From: Hevea brasiliensis
Taxonomy: Eukaryota; Streptophyta; Magnoliopsida; Malpighiales; Euphorbiaceae
Assembly: GCF_030052815.1 (NCBI RefSeq)
Contig: NC_079494.1
Span: 38,178,467-38,242,466 of the forward strand
DNA length: 64,000 nucleotides
Direction: 5' to 3'
Below the pieces are notes generated by a model. That model saw only the letters and a program-made list of their open reading frames with translations, was not told the DNA's origin and ran no database searches. A program made the position numbers and the translations under genes. Positions 55,256 to 64,000 of this stretch are shown in pieces; position 1 is the first letter of the stretch, and each line of letters starts with the position of its first letter.

Positions 55256-56294
55256 GGTAAGCGTCTAACCTATCATTTATCGAATATCCTTGATTTGTTT
55301 TCTTAAGTTTTTTTTTAAGGTATCTAATCATGCTGAGTCTTAGAATAGGCTGTCTTAGCTTGTAATCATTATCTTTGTCTCTTTTTATTCATTCACAAAT
55401 TTCATCTTTATAGTCACCTCATTTTTTATTTCCCTCGAAAACAAATGTTCGAGTCATCGGTGACTCGTAAATACTCTAAAGAGTATAGGTAGAAGTACTA
55501 ACCCGGTAGCTTTTAGTACAAATAAATGAAAATAATGGGAAAATGAGGCCGACTCAAGTAGTTATAGAAAAGCCAGAATAGGCTGAAGGGGTCGAAATGA
55601 GAAAATAAGTCGCGAGATCGGGTCTTGGAGCGAGCCTAGACGATAAGACAGTGGATAAAGCAAAGAGTTTAGATAAAGCAAAAGGACGAAGTCTAAAACC
55701 AAGAGTTTGGACCTCGAGTAGGCGACCCAAAAGGGACGGAGTCTAAAACCAAAGAGTTCGGATAAAGCAATCATGTGAAAGATCAGCAAGGAGTTCGGCT
55801 CAACGTTCGCCATCCAGTTATAAAATTCCATAGTCCTAGAAAAGCCTTTCACAAAGGTTTCCGTGCCTTCAGTAATTCTTTCCAATATGAAAGGGATTGG
55901 GATAGAACCCTTATCCAAATCCCTAGTTTTAAATTCTAATAAAACACCATTCTTATAAATACGGGAGATCGGGAGAGAAATCTCACCCGAGTTTTCAGTG
56001 AGCTTTAACAAAATATATTAAGAGATCGGGAGAGAGTTTTTACCCGAGTTCTCAGCTTAAATTTTCAATAAATACATTGAGAGATCGGGAGAGAGTTCTT
56101 ACCCGAGCTCTCAGCTTAAACTTTTAATAAAACACATTAAGAGATTGGTAGAGACTTTTTACCCGAATTCTCAGCTTAACTTTTTAATAAAATATATTAA
56201 AAGATCGGGAGAGAGTTCTTACCCGAGTTCTCAACTTAAATTTTTAATAAAATACACTAAGAGATTGGGGGAGAGTTCTTACCCGACTTCTCAG
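55256..56294. other. Unassigned region with tandem repeats between Tat LTR and LTR G
   Basis: Composition (GATCGGG, GAAGTCTAAAACC) resembles the Tat LTR, so it may be more of the same element or flanking DNA. It contains inverted repeats CGAGTCATCGGTGACTCG (about 55450-55467) and ATACTCTAAAGAGTAT (about 55472-55487), and the tandem array 55965-56294. A minus-strand frame at 55562-56011 has no recognisable domain and part of it is repeat-derived. Confidence 0.5.
55965..56294. repeat. About 5.5 copies of a 57-60 bp tandem repeat
   Basis: GAGATCGGGAGAGAGTTCTT plus ACCCGAGTTCTCAGCTTAAA and an AT-rich tail start at 55965, 56022, 56081, 56141, 56201 and 56261. LTR G interrupts the last unit. Part of each unit is self-complementary (GAGAGAGTTCTTACCCGAGTTCTC area). 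Confidence 0.9.
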
Positions 56295-59200
56295 TGTAAC
56301 ACCCTCACTGTTGTAATTCCGTACATTCTACTGTTTCGGGGACCGGTGTCGGTCTGGACAGCTAGAATGTCTAGAAAAATATTTAGACTAGAGTGAGGAG
56401 TCATAAATAATTCAAATACTAATAAGAAAAATTAGGGAAAAATTTTAGAAATGAAATACAACAAAGTTAAATGAGCCGGTGCCCTAGAGATGGGTGACCT
56501 TGACGGGAACTTGCTGTCTTCACAGCTAGAAGCCCTAAACCCAGGGGAAAATTCATGAAATAATTTTTGGCACTCCAGAGAAGAGTCATTGAGGTTTCAA
56601 TGGCCTTAGAATACTAAGAAAATGCCCAAAAAATTTATTCAATCTGTACAGACGATTTTGGCTTCTTAAGCCAAACGGAGGGCATTTTGGTCATTTCGCC
56701 TTTAGAGATGATTTTTGACCAACTTATCTATTTAATTAAATAAATTATATGTCATAAGATGTGAATTAATATTGAAGAAAAATTTATTAAAAATGAGTAA
56801 TAAAAGAAGAAAGGAAAAGAAAAACAAAAATGAAAGTAAATAGGATTTATAACATATGCATGATGCAATTAAAAAGCCCCAACCAATCACCATTCAACAA
56901 CCACTCATAAAACACTTAAAAATAGATACAAATCAAAGAAAATTTCAGATTGTCTTCTTCCCTCTTCATATGGCCGAACCTCCTTTTCCCAAAGCTTCCA
57001 CAATTTTTGAATCTTCAAGCTTAATTTCCCTTCAATTCATACCATATTTTCCTACACCACAAACACAAAAATTTGTCAATAGACCTTGAAGAAGAGATTG
57101 AAAACAAAAAGAAGTAGAAAAATTGAAGAATTGGAGTTCTTGGAATTGGCTACAAGAGGTTAGTGCATTAACCAATCTTCTCTTCTTCCTTAATTTGTAG
57201 AAGCATGATAATCTAAGTGTAAATTTTATGAAATTTGAGGAAAACCTTGAATATATGGGAACTTTAAGTTTTTGGCAGCCTAGGGAGGTTTAGGAGTTGG
57301 ATAATTTTGGTTCATCTAAACTTGATTAGTGAGGATAATTGATATATCATATACAATAGAAGTGGAATTGCATGGACATGATTGAAAATTAGACTTTGAG
57401 TTAGGGTTTAACCTAACTATTAGGGTTTTTGTGGAATTGTTTGGAATTGATCAAATTGAGACTGATTGTTGCTTAATTAAAGTGCTATGAATGACAAATT
57501 GTAGTTTAGAAGTAAGGAGGAATGAATATTAGGAGTGCATGTTCTTTGCAGGAAATTCGGACCTATGAGTCCCTTGTACTCTTTGAGTCATAACTAAAGG
57601 TGTTTGACTCCAATTGGTATGACGCCAATTGGAAGTGAAACTAGACCCAAAATACCCCATTTTTCATGAAGAAACCATGCCCAAATTCTATCCATAAGTT
57701 GAACAATTTACTAGCCCGATCCGGCTTACGAAATTCTGAATCCAGAAAAATGACCAAATGAACAGTACATGTTCATTTGGCCATAACTCCCTCTAGACAA
57801 GTCCAAATGACCTGAATTTTATATAGTTGGAAAGCTTAGACATAGTAATACAACTTTTATTTAGAACACCAAGCCCAAAAATGCTTCTAACCAAATGAAA
57901 TTACTAACCCAAAATTAGATCACCAAACTGACCAAAATCAATTCTGCCCAAAATTTCCTGCACATAAGCCTACCCGACCTGTTTTGGATAAATGGGCATA
58001 ACTTGGTCTATAAAAATTTAGATGCAATGAAACCAATGCAAAAAGTTTTATAAGACATAGGTCTACAATATTGGTCTTTTGACTAAAACCCAAAACCCAA
58101 AGGAACTAGGTCAAATGGTAAGAAGAAATTAACACATCAAAACTTGAAGTTTGACCAAATCACAATTGACCCCAGAATAATTTTTATAGCTTATCTTCCA
58201 CTAGGAAATTCTAATTAGGTTGAGCCATACTGATCTGGAACCCTAAAAAATAGGGTTCCAACTTTATTTTAGACATTGTCCTCAAATTATGAACTTAAGA
58301 ACCCTAAAATCGAGGTCAAAACTACTGACCTGAACTTGGACCCTGAAGGCACAGGGTACTGGAGTTTTGGCCAATTAAATTGGTATGATTGATTCTATAA
58401 AACTTGGAAAATTGTAATTAAAATTTTTGAATGACCATAAGATATAGGACAACAAATTATATGAAGAACACTAAGCCTAAAAGTAACTATAACATTTCCA
58501 ATTAAATTAGTAAAGGGTAATGCCAAAATCTGCCTAATTAAAAAGACAGAATTAGGAAAAGAACCAGTTATGGTTATTTGATCATAACTTGGGATACAAA
58601 ACTCCAAATGGAGTTATTCAAAAAGAAAATTAAATTAGATACATAAAGAAACAACTTTCATGAAGAAAGTTTTGCCAAATTCTCACTTTAGCATAGACTA
58701 ATGTAACAGTAAACCTAGGACATAAAAACTGAATTGCAATTGGCAATCAATGCCAACAAATTTAGAACCCAAAATGCGGGATCGTAGTGCAATTGGAATT
58801 AATACACATATTATATAGAAAAAAAGTCAACATTTTGAGTAAATAATAATGTAAATAGCAACCCCAATGATTTAGGAAATAGTAAAATAAATTAGAGAAG
58901 CTAATATGATCATTAATATATAATGTGATTAATAAATTTTAATTTTTGAATTTAAGTGGCTCTAGGATATAAAGAAAATTTAAGCTAAATTTAAAATCCA
59001 TAAAATTGTCATGGATTACTTGAAATATGAATGATTATGATAATTATATAAATAGTATAATGAATAAATGAGTGTATGAATGAGACATTAGTTCTCATTA
59101 TTGGAGAAGAGAAAATGCTTTGAGTACAATTGTACATGAGAATAATTGTTATGAATTGTGATCAATATGGGTAATATAATGAATGTATAAATTATGATGA

Positions 59201-59401
59201 ATGCATAATTTATGTAAAATTGTATTTTAGGAAATTTATACTTCTGCTAGTAATAAAAATTAAAACGTTATAAATTATAATTGGAACATATAATGAAATA
59301 ATGATACTTATGAACTCTTAATGGTACTATGTGCCCATGTATTGCCTAGACACATGTGTCAGATTGGATAGATTGGCATGCCAATAGGGTATTGTTTTAG
59401 T
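56295..59401 (+). mobile_element. LTR G (B/D-type), plus strand, interrupted by element H
   Basis: Begins TGTAACACCCTCAC after CTCAG (56290-56294) and is homologous to solo LTR D over its whole length, up to GCCAATAGGGTATTGTTTTAG. There it stops and element H begins. It carries TTGGCATGCCAA at 59373-59384. Its right end is beyond the window, so solo LTR or 5' LTR of a longer element cannot be decided. ORFs inside are unrecognised. Confidence 0.85.
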
Positions 59402-62400
59402 TGTCACACCTTACCCCTCTGTAAGGTATAACATGATCCCATAGAATACCTAATGAACTACCAAACCTCACCTACCAATAACTCATTAAGTATCCTACAT
59501 GAGATTTTAAAATAATTTTCTTACTTTTTATAAGTGGTGAGCATTTTCTAATAGGTATTAAAACATTTAATTAAAGTTGAAAACTAGTTAAAATTTTTGG
59601 CCCATTTTATTTTTTTGCAAATTTTATAGAAATTTCTATAGAGTGCTGTCTGTATTTTGAGAAAACAGTTCTTCAAATTCCTGTAAAAAGCACTTCCAAT
59701 AATTTGTCTCAACAACTTCTTCAAATTCACAATCATCCAATCAATTTCAACATCATTTATCAATCTCCAAAAATTCAAATCCACAATTTTCAATATTCAA
59801 CAATCATCAAAATATCATTAATTAATTTCATTCAATTTAAAACAAAATACTTCCATTCATATTTCATTAAAGATAAAATAATTTATATACATCATTACAA
59901 AAATTTACATTAAGAGAAATCCAAACCAAAATTAATTACAAACTTTATACAAACTTTATATAAACTGCTCAGGACCAGTTTTACATGTCCATACCTTTAT
60001 ATACATTACATACATCAAAATAAATTTTTACAGTCAGAGTATAAATTATACTCGATAGCGTCAAAGCAGGGAGCTCCTCAATCCTCAGCAGCTCAATCTA
60101 CTGCTCCTCTAGTCTCTAAATCTGCGACACCAATAACAGCCATCGCTGAGTACTAGGACTCAGTGGTGCACAACATACTAAAATAATCTTTATGCATAAT
60201 GTAAATCATATTTATTCCAAAATTGGACTGAACATGAGAATTAAATACAAAACATGAATTATGAGATTTTAATCCAAACAATTTCATTTCGAAGTATCAA
60301 AATACATTTCATAAAACCCACAGTTATATCATGCCATTCGAAACAAATATAATCTCAATAGCCAGAGGCTAAAGAGAAGTCACACCATAAGGCAAGCTAG
60401 CTCAAATATCTGGAAACCCATTCTTTTTCTTCTTCTAATGGCACACACCTCAACACTTCAGCCAGGGAAGGAATCAAAATTCGAAACTGATTACCCCCAC
60501 AAGTCATGCTAGTGAGGTGTTCAAATATATGGTCATGATACTGTGGCTTCAAAACTTATCTTAACAATTTACTAAACATTGCCAATTCAAATATACACAA
60601 ATAACTTTCAACAATTTAAATCAAAAGCATCATAAATACTTCATCATAATGATGTCACAATTCAATATTTCAAATTATTCAAAACAATATGCAGAAGAAA
60701 ATTTATAGAAATTCTACGTTGTGCACAAACTTATACGAGTCGCCTCTTGGCCTTGACTCGATCTCTTGGGTTCTTTTCCGGTGTTCTTTTTCACTGAAAC
60801 ACACAGTTTCACAGTGTTTTAGTATCATAACTCATCATTAGTCCAAAAATAAATTTAAATTCACTTATACCTAGCTTTAATATGCTAAACTTGACGTTCT
60901 TTAAAATTTGTGTTTCGGGGTTACTATTCATTATACTATTCAAGTCAATTTGTTGACTTTCTAAGGCTTAATAGGTATGGGAATTCCAACTTCACCCACA
61001 TACCACATTTTGGTCACTAAATTTGTTGGTTTTGGTTGTTTACTCAAATTCTAAGGTTTTTAGGCAAATTTGCAAATTTTCAGTTTTGGTGTCTTAAGTC
61101 ACTCTGTTCCATTGGTTATTTTTCTGTTAGAATTTGGCAAAGCTTTCTTCATAGAAAATGTTCCCTATTGTCTTAAATTTATTCTCCTTTTTGAATCACT
61201 CCAATTGGAGTTTTTTAGCTCAAGTTATAGCCATTTGAATCATGGCTGCCGGATTGGACTTAACCCAGATTTCTGGGCAAAAAACTGGTTCTGGCAGTTT
61301 TAGGTCACCAACTTTGGGTGGCCAAATGACTTAGTTAAGAGCATAATTTGGGTTTGTTTCTTCATGAAAGTTTTAGGTCTATATCTCAACTGTCTATTGG
61401 CAAAATTTCAGGCCATTTAGAGCTGCCTAGCACAAGTTATGGCCAAATGAACAATACTGTTCATTTGGTCATTTTTGTACAGGTCAGACTGCATAAATTC
61501 GGATTTGGTTAATTTGTTCACTAGGTTTTGGTCACTTTTTGGGCATAATTCCTGAATGAAAATTGTGTCATTTTGCGTCTATTTTCATTCCCAATTGGCC
61601 TCACACTAATTGGACTTGTAAATTTTCAGTTTTGACCCCTAAAAGGGACCTTGGTTCTACTGCCTGCATACTGCCCACATTCAATCCGAATCTAAACCAA
61701 ATTCTAACACTTCCAACATACATCAATTGGTTACAAATGACCATTTTCCATCTTAAACAAGGTCAAATACACCATTTGACCACTTCTCCCAATTTTTTTC
61801 TTCCAAACCCTAGGTGCCAAAACCCTAACTACACAATTTTGAAATTTTATGCAATTTAAGTCATTATTCAACACCTACCCATATATTTCAACTCAATTAT
61901 GCTTTTTAATTCATCAAAACCATGAAATCTCTAATCCCTTAAGGCTGGCTGAAATTCATAATTGGTCCTCCAAAGATGTTTTCTTTTGATTTTTAAGTTG
62001 AGTTCTAGGTTAGTTAAGCTAAACACACAAACAATAAACTGAATTTTTCAACTTAAATTACTAACCTCAACTTGGATGTTAATCTTCAATTTTCTTATTC
62101 TTTTCTTCTTTCTTTTCTTGCTCAAGTTTCTTCTCAAGTGAAGTCAACAAGTTTTTATGGATTGATTTTGGAAAAGTTAGGGTTTAGTGGGGAAAACTCA
62201 AGCTTTACCAAGCTTTAATGGTGGTTTTGGCAATGGAGGAGAGTGAATTGGTGAGGTTGCCAAATTTATGGGAGAGGAGCTGATTTTTTTGTTTTAATTT
62301 TATGTATTTTAGGTCTTATTTTGTGTATTTGAATTGGTCAAAAATTGTGGAAAATTAAAAATTAATTTTGACATCATAATTGATGTCATCAACATGATGT

Positions 62401-62948
62401 AAGAAAACTTTTTCTTTTCTCTTTTTTTTTTTAATTTTTCTTTAGTTCTTTAATTTAATTCTCAATTCTGAAATTTTCTTTTCTTCGATTTTATTTGACA
62501 GTCAGGTTAGGAGTCAGCTCTCGGGGTCAATTGACCAAATTGCCCCTCGCCGGTTCGACCCGGTTTGCAAATAATTCAATATTTCTTCTGGCTTCCTGAC
62601 CTAATTATTTGACTGGCTTAACAATTCTTTTTTGTGATTTTCTCTTTTCCACTGTTTTCATAATAGTCCTAAGGACCACGGCGTCACATTTTATGGTTCG
62701 AAATTTGAGTTTAAATCGACTTCGCAATCCTTCCCGAGAAGGTCACCCATCGCTATTACTCTCGGCTCATTTAACTTCTTGTGTTCTGTTTTTCTTATTT
62801 ATACTTAACTATTTAACAATTACTAATTATTTGTGTTTAGGGCTTATCTAGTTGTCTTAGATGTGGTTCTAATCCCCTTAATTGTCCGGACCGACTCCGG
62901 TCACCAGAACAGTGAAATATACCAGGCTATACAAACAGGGGTGTTATA
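59402..62948 (-). repeat. Element H 3' LTR
   Basis: 3,547 bp from TGTCACACC to GGGGTGTTATA, aligned along its length with 17335-21043 of element C. No gene is seen; small frames at 59704, 61070 and 61563 have no recognised product. Confidence 0.9.
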
Positions 62949-62966
62949 ATTCTCCCCCTCTTAAAA
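62949..62966 (-). promoter_or_regulatory. Element H polypurine tract
   Basis: The minus strand reads TTTTAAGAGGGGGAGAATT directly before the LTR, similar to the tract of element C. Confidence 0.8.
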
Positions 62967-63040
62967 TAAATTTCGTCTCGAAATTTTACCTAGTATGAAT
63001 CTCTAAACAGCTGTGGGTGCTGTCTCCTCATGTCCTCCTC

Positions 63041-63373
63041 TCATTCCCAAGTAGCTTCTTGGCTCGAATGATGGTTCCACAGCACTTTTACTAACGGTAT
63101 CTGCTTGTTCCATAGCTGCTTCATCTCATAAGCCAGAATCTCTGTGGGTTCGTCCTCATATGTGAGGTCTGGATTCACTTCAATTTCCTCTATTGATAGT
63201 ACATGAGATGGGTCTGATTGATACCTCCTCAACATGGACACATGGAAGACATTATGTATTTTCTCCAACTTTGGAGGTAATGCCAATTGATATGCCAAAG
63301 GACCCACTCTTTCCAAAACCTCATATGGCCCAATGAAACGAGGACTCAGTTTCCCCTTTCTGCCGAATCTCAT
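63041..63373 (-). pseudogene. Element H integrase C-terminus and truncated chromodomain
   Basis: The minus-strand frame has RFIGPYEVLERVGPLAYQLA (GPY/F), HNVFHVSMLRRYQSDP and the chromodomain start ILAYEMKQLWNKQIPLVKV, LWNHHSSQEATWE. It then meets TGA at 63043-63041 where element C keeps CGA, so the last chromodomain helix is lost. Upstream, a TAG at 63385-63383 replaces the TGG of element C and separates it from the core. Confidence 0.9.
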
Positions 63374-63382
63374 AATTCTCTT

Positions 63383-63937
63383 CTAAGGAGAAACCTCGAG
63401 GAATACTTTCTCACCCACTGCATACTCAATATCCCTTCTCTTTAAATCAATGTAGGACTTCTGACTGTTTGATGCAGTTTTAAGTCGATCTCTGATCACC
63501 CTAATTTTCTCTTCAGTTTGCTGAACAATTTCGGGTCCAATCATCTTTCTTTCACCCACGTCATCCCAACATAACGGGGTTCTACATTTTCTGCCATACA
63601 AAGCTTCATATGGAGGCATCCCAATGCTTGATTGGTAACTGTTATTGTAAGCAAACTCAATCAAAGGCAAGTGTGGGTCCCAACTACTCTCAAATTCAAT
63701 CACATAAGCCCGTAGCATATCCTCCAAGATCTGAATTATCCTCTTAGACTGGCCATCTGTCTGTGGGTGGAATGCAGTACTGAAGTTCAATCTAGTTCCT
63801 AGGGCTCTCTGAAGACTACCCCAGAATCTAGAAGTGAATCTAAGATCTCTGTCTGATACGATGGATACTGGCACTCCATGCAGTCTCACAATCTCATCGA
63901 TGTACAACTTGGCCAATCTTTCTAAACTGTAGTCCAT
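63383..63937 (-). pseudogene. Element H integrase core (continues past 63937), catalytic Glu replaced
   Basis: The frame reads [20 protein letters not shown] (second catalytic Asp), FHPQTDGQSKRIIQILEDML, LIEFAYNNSYQSSIGMPPYE and KIRVIRDRLKTASNSQKSYI. In this family the residue 36 positions after the Asp of SDRD is Glu in QSER; here it is Lys (AAG). The enzyme could not catalyse strand transfer even without the stop at 63383. Bases 63938-64000 continue the core toward the first Asp (minus-strand [14 protein letters not shown]). Confidence 0.9.
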
Positions 63938-64000
63938 TCGGACTGGCAGAAAATGAGCAGACTTGGTTAGTCTATCAACAATGACCCATACTGCATCATG

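Larger units (their letters stand above)
59402..64000 (-). mobile_element. Element H: C-family chromovirus, minus strand, cut by window edge
   Basis: Starts TGTCACACCTTACCCC with LTR 59402-62948, then a polypurine tract and the chromodomain/integrase region read on the minus strand, continuing past the right edge. Similar to element C throughout but clearly diverged from it. Its left target flank is TTAGT (59397-59401); the right flank is not visible. Confidence 0.9.

Noticed and set aside
56295..59401. LTR G as a solo LTR
   Set aside because: Its right end lies beyond the window because of element H, so solo LTR or LTR of a longer element cannot be decided.
1..64000. Host genes, tRNA, rRNA or endogenous pararetrovirus
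   Set aside because: Every recognisable coding block is LTR-retrotransposon gag/pol or an element-associated extra ORF; the reverse transcriptases lie in LTR-bounded elements with integrases, not in caulimovirus-type arrangements.

Overview
The window is plant nuclear DNA made almost entirely of nested LTR retrotransposons. I recognise no host protein gene, tRNA, rRNA or CRISPR array. Primer-binding sites complementary to plant initiator tRNA-Met, Ty1/copia elements of Tork/TAR/Angela type, Tekay/Del-like chromoviruses with a C-terminal chromodomain, and a Tat-lineage Ty3/gypsy element with a second (archaeal-type) RNase H all point to a flowering plant. The AT-rich composition and element mix suggest a eudicot with a large repeat-rich genome; I cannot name the species. 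The DNA behaves like old, heavily methylated heterochromatin: every coding region is broken, and several stops are C-to-T type changes.

Layout. The oldest layer is a Tat-lineage element on the + strand that enters from the left edge: gag remnant (1-1188), protease (1189-1776), G-patch (about 1790-1950), a candidate intron (2217-2412), reverse transcriptase (2413-3163, resuming at 12720), RNase H, archaeal-type RNase H, integrase (to about 15376), a 3' untranslated region with hairpin motifs and a 59-bp tandem array (resuming at 35702), and a 3' LTR that begins at 37473 and probably ends at 55255. Younger elements sit in it: Copia-1 (3164-12714, minus, TSD CATGG) inside the reverse transcriptase; element B (15431-35701, minus, gag-only relative of the chromoviruses) in the 3' UTR; element C (17335-29545, minus, full-length chromovirus, TSD TTTCT) inside the downstream LTR of B; solo LTR D (37555-41105, plus, TSD CGATC) and Copia-2 (44175-53671, plus, TSD ACTTA) inside the Tat 3' LTR. 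To the right, a B/D-type LTR G (56295-59401, plus) is interrupted by a C-family chromovirus H (59402 to the right edge, minus).

The features interact mainly as a history of insertions. Removing Copia-1 rejoins the Tat reverse transcriptase; removing C rejoins the B LTR; removing D and Copia-2 rejoins a Tat LTR of about 4.7 kb. That LTR carries on its minus strand a broken, apparently intron-containing extra ORF resembling the plant 'putative gypsy type transposon' proteins, with its own TATA-like box and a second diverged copy of its first exon. This is the least ordinary content of the window.

Other points of note: both copia elements share loss of the protease domain and an integrase frameshift, implying spread from an already defective ancestor; a 23-bp minisatellite lies in their gag zinc-knuckle codons; and paired repeats differ unusually often at CAG/CTG triplets, which may be assembly error at methylated CHG sites, so some frameshifts listed here may not be real.
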